Assembly (NCBI RefSeq): GCF_022828245.2
Contig: NZ_CP157587.1
Coordinates: forward strand, 186,001-250,000
Direction of reading: 5' to 3'
Length of the DNA stretch: 64,000 bases
Source: Nanosynbacter sp900555675
GTDB lineage: Bacteria > Patescibacteriota > Saccharimonadia > Saccharimonadales > Saccharimonadaceae
Shown here: positions 41,655 to 49,827 of the stretch, piece after piece
Layout: each line of letters opens with the position of its first letter
Numbering within the stretch: position 1 is the first letter of the stretch
The notes under the pieces: model-generated
Told to the model about the DNA's origin: nothing
Seen by the model: the letters and a program-made list of their open reading frames with translations, nothing else
The model's database searches: none
Program-made: the position numbers and the translations under genes

Positions 41655-43076
41655 ATGAGTCAAGCAAAAATGGAAGATATTATTAGCCTGTGTAAGCGCC
41701 GTGGTTTTATTTATCAGGGTTCTGATGTTTACGGCGGTTTGTCTGGAACGTGGGATTATGGTCCGCTTGGCGTTCAATTGAAGCGAAATATCATGAATTT
41801 ATGGTGGCGAATGTTTGTTGATGAGCGCGACGATATATATGGCGTTGATGCGGCGATTTTGATGAACCAGAAGGTCTGGAAGGCGAGTGGGCATGTGGAT
41901 ACGTTTGTCGATCCATTGTGTGAAGATGTGGTTAATCATCGGCGTTATCGTACAGATCATATCCTTAAAGACAATGGGGTTGACGCTGATGGCTTGACGA
42001 TGGAACAAATGGACGAGTTGATTGCAGAGAAGGGTATCAAAAGCCCAGACGGTAATCCGTTAAGTAAGTCGCGAACGTTTAATATGATGTTTAAAACTTT
42101 TGTTGGACCTTCTGGTGGAGATTCAATTGAAATAGGTAAGGACGTAGAGGGGGCTATAGTACCAAAAGGTAAGACGATATATGCGTTGCAATATAATCCA
42201 ACTTCTATAAGTTATCTTCGCCCCGAAACTGCCCAAGGCATCTTCACCAATTTCAAAAACGTCGTCGATAGCTTTTATCCTAATCTGCCGTTTGGAATTG
42301 CTCAGCAGGGCAAGGCGTTTCGTAATGAAATTGCGCCGCGAGATTTTGTTTTCCGTTCTCGGGAGTTTGAGCAAATGGAGATTGAGTATTTTGTCAGTCC
42401 AGAAAATTGGCAGGAAGCGTTTGATGAATTACTTAAGGCGACGCACGAGTTTTTGGAGGCATTGGGATTAAATCCTGATAATATTCACGAGTTGGATGTT
42501 CCGGCGGAAGACAGAGCGCATTACAGTAAGAAAACGATTGACATTGAATACGATTTTCCAATTGGCAAGGAAGAGTTGATGGGAATTGCGTATCGGACTA
42601 ATTTTGACCTAAATAATATTCAGGACGCCAGCGGAAAGAGTATGGAATATACGATTAAGGGGACGAATAAAAAGTTTGTGCCACATGTGATTGAGCCGAG
42701 TTTTGGTGTTGAGCGGGCGCTGATGGCGGTCTTGTCGAGTGCGTATCGCGAGGACGAACAGAACGGCAGCAAGCGTGTTTATTTAGCACTTCCAGAACAT
42801 TTGGCGCCAGTTAAATTTGCTGTTTCACCGTTACTTAAGAATAAGCCGGAACTGGTGGAGAAGGCGCGTGAAATTTACGCCGACCTATCTAAGAAAAATC
42901 CTGGACGCGTTATGTGGGATGACAATGGAAACATCGGTAAGCGTTATCGCCGTCAGGATGAAATTGGTACGCCACACTGCGTAGTTGTCGACTTTCAGAC
43001 GTTGGAAGATGACACTGTTACTGTTCGTGAGCGAGATACGACGGAGCAGAGGCGGGTGAAGGTTGAGGAGTTGTAG
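41655..43076 (+). CDS. glyS: Glycyl-tRNA synthetase, alpha2 type
   Basis: This enzyme charges tRNA-Gly. It is the single-chain class II form, not the alpha/beta form of E. coli. The 473-residue protein has GGLSGTWDYGPLGVQLKRNI, SYLRPETAQGIFTNFKNV, motif 2 GKAFRNEIAPRDFVFRSREF, EQMEIEYFVSP, and a motif 3 region with HVIEPSFGVERALMAVLSSA, then the C-terminal anticodon domain. The ATG at 41655 follows GGAGAAAGG; longer in-frame starts would overlap recO. Confidence 0.96.
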   Translation: MSQAKMEDIISLCKRRGFIYQGSDVYGGLSGTWDYGPLGVQLKRNIMNLWWRMFVDERDDIYGVDAAILMNQKVWKASGHVDTFVDPLCEDVVNHRRYRTDHILKDNGVDADGLTMEQMDELIAEKGIKSPDGNPLSKSRTFNMMFKTFVGPSGGDSIEIGKDVEGAIVPKGKTIYALQYNPTSISYLRPETAQGIFTNFKNVVDSFYPNLPFGIAQQGKAFRNEIAPRDFVFRSREFEQMEIEYFVSPENWQEAFDELLKATHEFLEALGLNPDNIHELDVPAEDRAHYSKKTIDIEYDFPIGKEELMGIAYRTNFDLNNIQDASGKSMEYTIKGTNKKFVPHVIEPSFGVERALMAVLSSAYREDEQNGSKRVYLALPEHLAPVKFAVSPLLKNKPELVEKAREIYADLSKKNPGRVMWDDNGNIGKRYRRQDEIGTPHCVVVDFQTLEDDTVTVRERDTTEQRRVKVEEL

Positions 43077-43121
43077 ATATTGGACGTGAAAAAAGCAAAT
43101 TGGTTTTGAGGAGATAAAAGA

Positions 43122-43739
43122 TTGACAAAAAGTAGACCTGAGTTTGATAAAATCACATCGTTTGATGAGTTTAATCAATACTATTGGTATCGTGAAGAAC
43201 TTTCACAGATATGCAGGTCGCTAGCATTAGAACATAGAGGTACAAAACAAGAACTTAATTATATTATTGAGCAGTACTTTAAGGGTAATTTAATTAAAAA
43301 ATCATCAATAAAAAACGAAACAAAGCAAGTTGAAAATATTACTCTATATATGCCATTACTTGAATGTGGGTTTTCCTTTAATACAAAATTTAGAGAATAT
43401 TTCTCTGCCGTAACAGGTATTGCACCTTTTAAATTTACTGCTGATATGGCTACTGCTTGGAGAAAAGTAAAAAGTGAAAATGATTTGAGTTTTACGATTC
43501 AAGATATGCTGAAAGTTTATTATGGAAAATCGGATTATGCTAAATATGATAATTCGGTTTGTCAATGGAATCAATTTTTAAAGGATTTCTGTGCAGACGA
43601 AAATAGTCGCAACTATTCGAATAAGTTAAAAGTAGCTGCTATTCTTTGGAAAGAAGTTAGAGATTCAAGAAATGAAAAAATTTATTCAAAGAATCTTTTG
43701 ACTGAATATGCAGGAAAAATAAAAGAGTATCACAATTAG
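43122..43739 (+). CDS. SAP / DUF6434-domain protein, likely acquired
   Basis: This 205-residue protein has an N-terminal SAP-like helix pair (YWYREELSQICRSLALEHRG, TKQELNYIIEQYFKG), a possible DNA-binding element, and a C-terminal block (LLECGFSFNTKFREYFSAVT, FKFTADMATAWRKVK, MLKVYYGKSDYAKYDNSVCQ) that I recognise from proteins common in Firmicutes and annotated DUF6434. The start is TTG after GAGGAGAT. It is visibly richer in A and T than its neighbours and stands alone. Transfer from a Firmicutes-like donor is inferred. Its role is unknown. Confidence 0.8.
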   Translation: MTKSRPEFDKITSFDEFNQYYWYREELSQICRSLALEHRGTKQELNYIIEQYFKGNLIKKSSIKNETKQVENITLYMPLLECGFSFNTKFREYFSAVTGIAPFKFTADMATAWRKVKSENDLSFTIQDMLKVYYGKSDYAKYDNSVCQWNQFLKDFCADENSRNYSNKLKVAAILWKEVRDSRNEKIYSKNLLTEYAGKIKEYHN

Positions 43740-43855
43740 GTAATTTAGGTAATTCCTAACTTATTAACACTCAATGAGTAGTTAGTAAATGGATATTGGA
43801 AAGACAGAGTATACTGTAGGTGAAATGGTATTAGCTATCTAGCGCTCGGGTGTAG

Positions 43856-43861
43856 TATAAT
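43856..43861 (+). promoter_or_regulatory. -10 box of the NUDIX gene
   Basis: TATAAT 7 nt before the ATG at 43869. An ATG at 43860 overlaps this box and is therefore unlikely to be the start. Confidence 0.6.
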
Positions 43862-43868
43862 GACTTTC

Positions 43869-44339
43869 ATGACAAAAATCACCAACGGACGTATCATTAC
43901 ACAGAATTTAGATGGAACGGACCATCTGGATTGTCTGTATCGTGTTTCCATAAAAGCCTTGATTTATAACGATGCTGGGCAGATTTTGGTTGTCAAAGAA
44001 GATGGGCGGCCGTGTTGGGATTTGCCGGGCGGTGGTATGGATTATGGCGAAACTTTTGAGTCGGCTTTGAAGCGGGAATTGTATGAAGAAGTTGGCTATA
44101 AGGGCAATCTTCGCTATCAGCTTTTTGACGCGTCGGACGAGATTTATATTGAGCGAATTGATGCTAATCAAATTTGTTTTTCCTGTCGTGTGTGGACGGA
44201 AAATTTTGATTTTTCAGCGGGCGTTGATGCGGACGAAGTGATGTTTATTGATCCTGAAGAGTTGCGGCTCCAAGAGAGCGAGTCGGGCGCGCCGCTTCGA
44301 TATAACGTGCATTTGAAGTGGCAGAAATTGTGTGATTGA
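43869..44339 (+). CDS. NUDIX hydrolase
   Basis: NUDIX enzymes hydrolyse nucleoside diphosphate derivatives. The 156-residue protein has a complete Nudix box, GGGMDYGETFESALKRELYE followed by EVG, which supplies the metal-binding Glu residues. The exact substrate cannot be read. It stands alone between an acquired gene and an unknown gene. Confidence 0.92.
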   Translation: MTKITNGRIITQNLDGTDHLDCLYRVSIKALIYNDAGQILVVKEDGRPCWDLPGGGMDYGETFESALKRELYEEVGYKGNLRYQLFDASDEIYIERIDANQICFSCRVWTENFDFSAGVDADEVMFIDPEELRLQESESGAPLRYNVHLKWQKLCD

Positions 44340-44364
44340 CTTTTTCCATAAAATAGTATAGAAT
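44336..44364 (+). promoter_or_regulatory. Promoter TTGACT-17-TAGAAT
   Basis: Good -35 and -10 boxes with 17-nt spacing. An ATG opening an 11-codon frame (44372-44407) lies 7 nt after the -10, with the larger gene beginning just after. Confidence 0.6.
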
Positions 44365-44415
44365 ATCAGGCATGGAAAAAAGTACAGGCGGCGTGTCTTT
44401 TGATTGATATAGCTA

Positions 44416-44928
44416 ATGTACAAGGTTTTGCGTATGAAGAAAACTGATAATTACAGCGCCAGAGTTGAAATCGAGAATATTGTCGGTGACCCCAGTAAAG
44501 TCGATGAGAATTCGTTATTTACACTATTGACCAGATTGGCTATTAAAAAAGGTCGGATTTTTGACATGGGCATAATATTGGCTAGTCGTGATGATAAATA
44601 TTCGGGACACGATGGATTAGCGGAGAAGCGTCTCCCTAGCCGGTCCACATCCATACAATCGCCATCTCAGTTTCCGTATGATAGGATTGAGTTGCGAAGC
44701 TGGCGAGATAAGCTGGGTGTGCAGTCTTTCGGCAGAATGAAAGGGGATTTCGACAAGGATGCCTATTTTTCTTCAGATAATGCGGAATATCTCATGAGGC
44801 GAGTGGCTGCCGTGGCTGTTGGGCTTTGTTTGGAAACGCCTTTGCAGGAGCTGGATTCTGTCAAGGAATTTTCGGCCGAGGAACTGGCAGAAGCGTGGCC
44901 GAGGCTTAGATACGGAATTTACATTTAA
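44416..44928 (+). CDS. Protein of unknown function
   Basis: I do not recognise this 170-residue soluble protein. It has an N-terminal alpha/beta part (YSARVEIENIVGDPSKVDEN, IFDMGIILASRDDKY), a Ser/Pro-rich loop, and a helical C terminus (EYLMRRVAAVAVGLCLETPL). The start is unclear: ATG 44416 has no ribosome-binding site, while ATG 44434 has AAGG about 9 nt before it. An 11-codon leaderless frame precedes it. Confidence 0.65.
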   Translation: MYKVLRMKKTDNYSARVEIENIVGDPSKVDENSLFTLLTRLAIKKGRIFDMGIILASRDDKYSGHDGLAEKRLPSRSTSIQSPSQFPYDRIELRSWRDKLGVQSFGRMKGDFDKDAYFSSDNAEYLMRRVAAVAVGLCLETPLQELDSVKEFSAEELAEAWPRLRYGIYI

Positions 44929-44946
44929 TATTGTCATTGCTATAAT
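44918..44946 (+). promoter_or_regulatory. Promoter of the SDR gene
   Basis: TTTACA (44918-44923), 17 nt, TATAAT (44941-44946); ATG 6 nt later. Predicted leaderless start. Confidence 0.7.
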
Positions 44947-44952
44947 AACCAT

Positions 44953-45621
44953 ATGCATATTATTCTTGGTGGGACGAGTGGGCTCGGTTTGGAAATGGCG
45001 AAGCAGCTGCGAGAACGTGGTGAGCGAGTGCTGGTGCTAGGTAAAACTTATGATCCGCAGAAGCACGGTGAGGGCTTTCCTCTGGATGTTTATTATTCGG
45101 ATCAAGTGGAGTCGGCGTCGGCGCGAATTGAGCAGATTTTGAACGGTGATGATATTGATCAATTTGTGTGGGCGGCTGGATATGGTTGGCGCGGCAATTT
45201 TGAAGATCAGCCGAGTGTTCGCAGTATGGCGGAAGTTAATTTTTCGGGCGCGTTGCCGCTGGTTCAATGGGCTTGGCGTAAGATGTCAACGCAGAATCGC
45301 AAGTCTGTACTGACGATTATTGGGTCGACAAGTAGCGTTAAAGCGCGCTCAGATGAAGCTGTGTATGTTGCGACGAAGCACGCTCAAGCGGGTTTGGCGC
45401 GAAGTTTGGGGATGCAGGCAGATGAGCAAAAACTTCCAGTTAGAGTTGCGCTATTTTTGCCCGGCGCTATGAAAACTCCGTTTTGGAATGGGCGCGATCT
45501 TCCGGCTGACTATATGTTTTTCAACGATCCTGCGAAAATTGCCACGCACATTATCAACGCGATTGATTGCCAACAGCAGCCATTCTTGGAATGGGCGTTG
45601 CCAAAAGGTACGTTGGTTTAG
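44953..45621 (+). CDS. Short-chain dehydrogenase/reductase
   Basis: This 222-residue Rossmann enzyme has the NAD(P) loop IILGGTSGLGLEMAKQL at the N terminus, WAAGYGWRG where the NNAG motif sits, catalytic Ser in TIIGSTSSVKA, and the YxxxK pair in VYVATKHAQAGLARSLG. All catalytic residues are present. The substrate is unknown. Confidence 0.93.
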   Translation: MHIILGGTSGLGLEMAKQLRERGERVLVLGKTYDPQKHGEGFPLDVYYSDQVESASARIEQILNGDDIDQFVWAAGYGWRGNFEDQPSVRSMAEVNFSGALPLVQWAWRKMSTQNRKSVLTIIGSTSSVKARSDEAVYVATKHAQAGLARSLGMQADEQKLPVRVALFLPGAMKTPFWNGRDLPADYMFFNDPAKIATHIINAIDCQQQPFLEWALPKGTLV

Positions 45622-45641
45622 GCTTTCCAAGGTGCTATAAT
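45613..45641 (+). promoter_or_regulatory. Promoter of the YvcK-like gene
   Basis: TTGGTT (45613-45618), 17 nt, TATAAT (45636-45641); ATG 6 nt later. Predicted leaderless start. Confidence 0.6.
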
Positions 45642-45647
45642 TCAAGC

Positions 45648-46664
45648 ATGACAGATAGTTCGAATAATGATTATTTTGGGGTAAAAGTTGTAGTTATTGG
45701 CGGCGGAACGGGAAGTTTCACGCTGCTCTCTGGATTGAAAAAATATACACACAGCATCACGGCGTTGGTCAATATGGTCGACGATGGCGGCTCAACTGGC
45801 GTGTTGCGCGATGAATTGGGCGTGTTACCAGCGGGCGACGTCAGGCAATGCTTGGTGGCGCTAAGTACTTCGCCGAAAGTTCGCGATTTGTTCAATTATC
45901 GGTTCGGCGAGGGCAGTATGAAGGGTCACGCGTTCGGCAATTTATTCATGGCGGCACTGGAAAAAATGACAGGAAGTTTTGCCGATGCAGTGGAATTGGC
46001 TAGCGAAGTTTTGGGCGTCAATGGTCGAGTTTATCCGATTACTTTGGACGATACAACAATGTCGATTAAGCTGAAAGACGGCACGGTTGTTGACGGTCAG
46101 CACGCGGCTGAGTCGCTAAAGATTCCGCGCGGCGAGCGTCCGTGGCTAGAGCTTAAACCGCCAGCTACGATTAACCCGCGAGCTCGTCAAGCGATTTTGG
46201 ATGCCGATTTGGTGGTGATTGCGCCGGGTCTTTTATATGGCAGTTTGGCTCCAGCGTTATTGGTTCGAGGCGTTACTCGTGCGCTTGCTGAAACGAAGGC
46301 GAAGAAAGTCTATGTTTGCAATTTGGTCACCAAGCCAACGCAGACTGATGGATTTACCGTGGCGGATTTTGCGGATGAAATTGAGCGATTTTCAGGGGTG
46401 AATATGGATTATGTGCTTTACAATAACCATCGCCCGCCAGAGGAATTGATAAAGAAATATGCTCACGACGGCGAATATTTGGTCGAGTGGGATAAGGAAT
46501 TGCTGAAGAAAAAGCATTATTACGCGTCGGGCAAGCGTTTGATTGCTGATGACGTGTGGGTCAATACGAACTCCAACAGCGATCCATTGGCGGCTCAGCG
46601 TAGCTTGATTCGTCACGATGCCGACAGGGTGGCGCGCGAATTGATGCGGATTTATTTTGCGTAG
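45648..46664 (+). CDS. YvcK/CofD-like protein (gluconeogenesis factor family)
   Basis: This 338-residue protein has the family hallmarks VVVIGGGTGSFTLLSGLKKY, NMVDDGGSTGVLRDELGVLP, GDVRQCLVAL and GHAFGNLFMAALEKMTG. YvcK binds UDP-sugars and is needed for correct wall synthesis on some carbon sources; CofD relatives make coenzyme F420, which is unlikely here. The ATG at 45648 is chosen because TATAAT lies 6 nt upstream; the frame is open further upstream, into the SDR gene. Confidence 0.92.
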   Translation: MTDSSNNDYFGVKVVVIGGGTGSFTLLSGLKKYTHSITALVNMVDDGGSTGVLRDELGVLPAGDVRQCLVALSTSPKVRDLFNYRFGEGSMKGHAFGNLFMAALEKMTGSFADAVELASEVLGVNGRVYPITLDDTTMSIKLKDGTVVDGQHAAESLKIPRGERPWLELKPPATINPRARQAILDADLVVIAPGLLYGSLAPALLVRGVTRALAETKAKKVYVCNLVTKPTQTDGFTVADFADEIERFSGVNMDYVLYNNHRPPEELIKKYAHDGEYLVEWDKELLKKKHYYASGKRLIADDVWVNTNSNSDPLAAQRSLIRHDADRVARELMRIYFA

Positions 46665-46697
46665 ATTCCAGGGCTTGATAATTTCCCATTACTATGA

Positions 46698-46703
46698 TAT
46701 AAT
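46698..46703 (+). promoter_or_regulatory. -10 box of the RelA/SpoT-like gene
   Basis: TATAAT 9 nt before the GTG start; predicted leaderless. Confidence 0.5.
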
Positions 46704-46712
46704 GCAAGGGTT

Positions 46713-48356
46713 GTGTCAAGTGAAAATTGTATTTTGAACGAAAAAGAGATTATACCTGCAGAAGAGGTTTTTCATGAATCATGCCGTAAGGTTTTAGACG
46801 GCTATATTAGTTGTACTGAAGGTGAGCGCGAAGATTTTAAGGATCATGCTTACCGAGTGTATAAGATCGTAAAAGCATATACGAGTGATGATTTACCGCC
46901 AGAGGCAGCTTCGTTGTCATTGATTCACGACGTTGCTGATAGGATGTTTAATAAAAAGAGCACAAAATATAACGATGCGTGGGCTAGGAATGCCGCAGAT
47001 GCACTTTATGGCTTCATGGATGATGAAAAGATTAGCCATGATCAGTTGGAATATTCCGCAAGTTTACTGGCTGATATGGCTAAAATTGAACAAAGCGCGG
47101 CGTACTATCGTAAGTTGATGGCTGAAATTGCTGAAGAAGAGTCTAATGAAGATTATCGAGAGATATACCCCTTGGTTGCCGAGCGACATACGGGCAAGGT
47201 TTCTCCTAAGCAGTGGGCGATTGCTCAGCCACTTCTAGACCTTGATCATATGAGATTAGAGATGGATAAGGTTAATATCGAGGCGTTTATAATAAAAGGC
47301 GCTGAGATAATGGATAATTTGCAATATCCGTCGTCAAAGAGGGAATCTGCAGTTTTACAGGATGTATTGGAAGCTGAGTCATTCTATGCTCCAATTCTTG
47401 AGGCGATGGGATATGAGGCTTTTTCTGCAGAACTACGTAGTGTGGCTAAAGTAAGACGACTAATTGGTCAAGGTAAGGAAGACCTTGTTAAAAGTGCTAA
47501 AGGGATACAAGACAAGGTTCTACAGGTCGGCATAGAAAAAATTACAGACAAGATATTTGGCGTGAATGACGGTACTATCAATTACGCTATTCGTAAAGAT
47601 GAGGATTCCGGTGAATATTCTACTCATATGGGGGAATTTGCGGCTGACACCAAATATGGCAATATGGTTGCTGGAAACTGGCGTATTAAAACTGTAGGAT
47701 CGCTTGCGGATAAACTTAAGGGTGGCGACGGAATTATGGATATTGTCGGTATGATGGTGATATCTAGAGATCGTGAAACGACAGCTTGTGATTTTGCGCA
47801 TTTTATTGCCGACAGGTTGAAAGAATTTAGGTCGGCGTGTGCTCGAAACAAAAACAAACCTATATATATTCAGGGAACTAAAGAGTATGTTGATATTGTG
47901 GAACGTAATCTTCGCGAATTGGGCGTTAGTTCGGATGAGTATTTGGTAAAAATTGATACCGATGAAAAATGTGAAAAACGTGGATATTCTATCTATGAAA
48001 TATCTAAAGTAACATTTGTCGTGGATGTTGATGGTGTTGAGATTCCAGTTGAAATACAGTTTATTACAAAAGACGAGCGACGCCGTGCGCGTACAGGCGA
48101 AGTATCTCATATTGCTTATAAATACCTACAGTCTCAGGGTTTTGGTAAGGATAATCTAGAGGAAGAGACGACTCGTCAACGTGTTGAGAGAATAAAGATA
48201 GTCAGTCTTGCAGAAGAGGTCTTAGGCGCGCTATACAAACGGCGCTACGACATGAAAAATAGTAAAAACACTGGTGATCTTGGGCTTAATCCGAAATCTC
48301 TGTCTAATGAAGATAAGTTTATTGAGAGCTTAATTGATTTACGAGCTGATAATTAA
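46713..48356 (+). CDS. Divergent RelA/SpoT-like protein with HD-type N terminus
   Basis: This 547-residue protein has an N-terminal helical domain with DHAYRVYKIVKAY and SLIHDVADRMF, compatible with a degenerate HD hydrolase. The C-terminal half resembles the (p)ppGpp synthetase fold: GNWRIKTVGSLADKLKGGDG, IMDIVGMMVISRDRETTACD, VEIPVEIQFITKDERRRART and GEVSHIAYKYLQSQG line up in order with the synthetase substrate segments. TGS and ACT domains are absent. It may make or degrade alarmone, but catalytic residues are not all identifiable. The GTG start and the family call are moderately supported. Confidence 0.6.
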   Translation: MSSENCILNEKEIIPAEEVFHESCRKVLDGYISCTEGEREDFKDHAYRVYKIVKAYTSDDLPPEAASLSLIHDVADRMFNKKSTKYNDAWARNAADALYGFMDDEKISHDQLEYSASLLADMAKIEQSAAYYRKLMAEIAEEESNEDYREIYPLVAERHTGKVSPKQWAIAQPLLDLDHMRLEMDKVNIEAFIIKGAEIMDNLQYPSSKRESAVLQDVLEAESFYAPILEAMGYEAFSAELRSVAKVRRLIGQGKEDLVKSAKGIQDKVLQVGIEKITDKIFGVNDGTINYAIRKDEDSGEYSTHMGEFAADTKYGNMVAGNWRIKTVGSLADKLKGGDGIMDIVGMMVISRDRETTACDFAHFIADRLKEFRSACARNKNKPIYIQGTKEYVDIVERNLRELGVSSDEYLVKIDTDEKCEKRGYSIYEISKVTFVVDVDGVEIPVEIQFITKDERRRARTGEVSHIAYKYLQSQGFGKDNLEEETTRQRVERIKIVSLAEEVLGALYKRRYDMKNSKNTGDLGLNPKSLSNEDKFIESLIDLRADN

Positions 48357-48370
48357 CAACTTGCGCGTGA

Positions 48371-48376
48371 TATAAT
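48371..48376 (+). promoter_or_regulatory. -10 box of rnhA
   Basis: TATAAT 7 nt before the ATG; predicted leaderless start. Confidence 0.6.
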
Positions 48377-48383
48377 CATACTA

Positions 48384-48809
48384 ATGACGACTTACTATAC
48401 TGACGGCTCTGCTTCGCCAAATCCCGGTCCGGGTGGGTTTGCGGTTATTCGTGATCTTCAGCCTTATATTTTGGGGTCAGAAGATGGCGACACCACCAAT
48501 ATTCGCATGGAGGGCAAAGCTTTAATTGCGGCATTAAAAGACGCTAATGGTGCGCCGTGTGTGATTTATTCTGATAGTGAATTTTGGATTAACGTGGTTA
48601 CCAAGTGGGCGCCGGGCTGGGAAAAACGCGGTTGGACGAAGAAGAGTGGCGAGATTAAAAATCTGGACATTGTGCGTGAATTGTACGAACTATATTCGAA
48701 TTCTCAGGCGGATTTACGTTGGGTGCGCGGTCATGAGGGCGACGAAGGAAACGAATTGGCTGACGAATGGGCTAATCGGGCGCGTGAAGGCGAGAGATTG
48801 GCTAAATAA
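48384..48809 (+). CDS. rnhA: Ribonuclease HI
   Basis: RNase H removes RNA from RNA-DNA hybrids. The 141-residue protein has the catalytic acids in TTYYTDGSASPNPGPGGFAV, MEGKALIAALKDA, VIYSDSEFWINVVTKW, and LADEW near the end, plus the handle region GWEKRGWTKKSGEIKNLDI and RGHEGDEGNE. All four catalytic carboxylates are present. Confidence 0.95.
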   Translation: MTTYYTDGSASPNPGPGGFAVIRDLQPYILGSEDGDTTNIRMEGKALIAALKDANGAPCVIYSDSEFWINVVTKWAPGWEKRGWTKKSGEIKNLDIVRELYELYSNSQADLRWVRGHEGDEGNELADEWANRAREGERLAK

Positions 48810-48836
48810 CTGCTAGCGACATCTGATAAAAATTGC

Positions 48837-48842
48837 TATACT
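48837..48842 (+). promoter_or_regulatory. -10 box of the DUF4868-helicase pair
   Basis: TATACT 6 nt before the ATG; predicted leaderless start. Confidence 0.55.
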
Positions 48843-48848
48843 AGAAAA

Positions 48849-49826
48849 ATGGAAGAAGTGAGGGAAACGACTGATATTTTTTTGTGGGCAAATCAAAATG
48901 ACGCAAAAAAGAATGATTTACAGATAGAGCTGTTCTTATTTAGCAAAAATTACACGCCATATTTTATGCCGATAAAAGGCGATGTTGAGCAGCAGCTCAG
49001 ACCGTTGTTTTTGTTTGATTATATCAATCAGGTCAATTTGGGTGCGGGTACTGGATTGAGCGTTCGTGATTATGAATTGAGCGAATCAGAAGATAATGTT
49101 TTATTGAGGACTGACCTGGAAAAGGTTGGGCGAGCTGAAACACTGATTCATTTGATTGAGCATGAACGTCACGACATTGTGGAGTTTTCGGAAACTGAGC
49201 ACGAATTCAAGCGCATGAAGGGAATTGTGGCACGATTTACCGATCCAAATAACCCTGACGCGACATTCTATACAGTTAAGCTAATCCAGCAAGGTCAGAC
49301 GCTGAAGAGCGCGTTGGCTTGGGAATTTTCTGATGGCAAATTTGGTTCATTTAATGCGGAAGTTGGTTTTAAGGTTCCGGATGATAATCAAGTTTTGATT
49401 GTCGGTAAAGATATTTTTGCGTTTAATCCTGGAAAATTTGAGCGAATGTTTGGCTATGAATATAAAAAGCAGGTGATTGCTGATAAAAAAGTAGCGGAAA
49501 TTGAGAAGGAATATAAGCTAAGTTTTCCAGAGGGAATGGATCTTAATGCGCTAGTGAAGGAGCGAAAAAAGACGATTAATAAATTGCAGAAATTGGAAAT
49601 CGGCGCGGTTAAGCAGGAAGATGTTTTGGACTATGCTGATGAGATGCAGTTGGAATTGATGAGCGATGATAACGGCGCGATTATTATCATGGACGGCAAT
49701 GATTTGGATATGTTCGTAAATCTCATCAACGAGGATTATATCGAGAGTAAAATCACGGGTAAGCGTTACGAAATTAAGTCGAAGAAGCTGCTCGGCGAGC
49801 CAGAAGGCGAACCGCCACGAGGCTAA
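48849..49826 (+). CDS. DUF4868 (KwaB-like) protein
   Basis: This 325-residue protein lacks membrane segments. Its C-terminal two thirds fit the DUF4868 pattern: QVLIVGKDIFAFNPGKFERM with FGYE, then a long helical stretch, and near the end DLDMFVNLINEDYIESKITG followed by KRYEIKSK. KwaB, the cytoplasmic half of the Kiwa anti-phage system, carries this domain. No KwaA membrane gene is present, so it is a solo form or an unrelated use of the fold. One base separates its stop from the ATG of a PIF1-like helicase, so the two are co-expressed. The family call is by eye. Confidence 0.6.
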   Translation: MEEVRETTDIFLWANQNDAKKNDLQIELFLFSKNYTPYFMPIKGDVEQQLRPLFLFDYINQVNLGAGTGLSVRDYELSESEDNVLLRTDLEKVGRAETLIHLIEHERHDIVEFSETEHEFKRMKGIVARFTDPNNPDATFYTVKLIQQGQTLKSALAWEFSDGKFGSFNAEVGFKVPDDNQVLIVGKDIFAFNPGKFERMFGYEYKKQVIADKKVAEIEKEYKLSFPEGMDLNALVKERKKTINKLQKLEIGAVKQEDVLDYADEMQLELMSDDNGAIIIMDGNDLDMFVNLINEDYIESKITGKRYEIKSKKLLGEPEGEPPRG

Positions 49827-49827
49827 A

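Noticed and set aside
41580..41655. T-box riboswitch before glyS
   Set aside because: The leader is only about 45 nt and lacks a T-box core.
43740..43868. Gene or RNA in the gap after the SAP gene
   Set aside because: Only a weak partial inverted repeat is present; nothing I can support beyond the NUDIX promoter.
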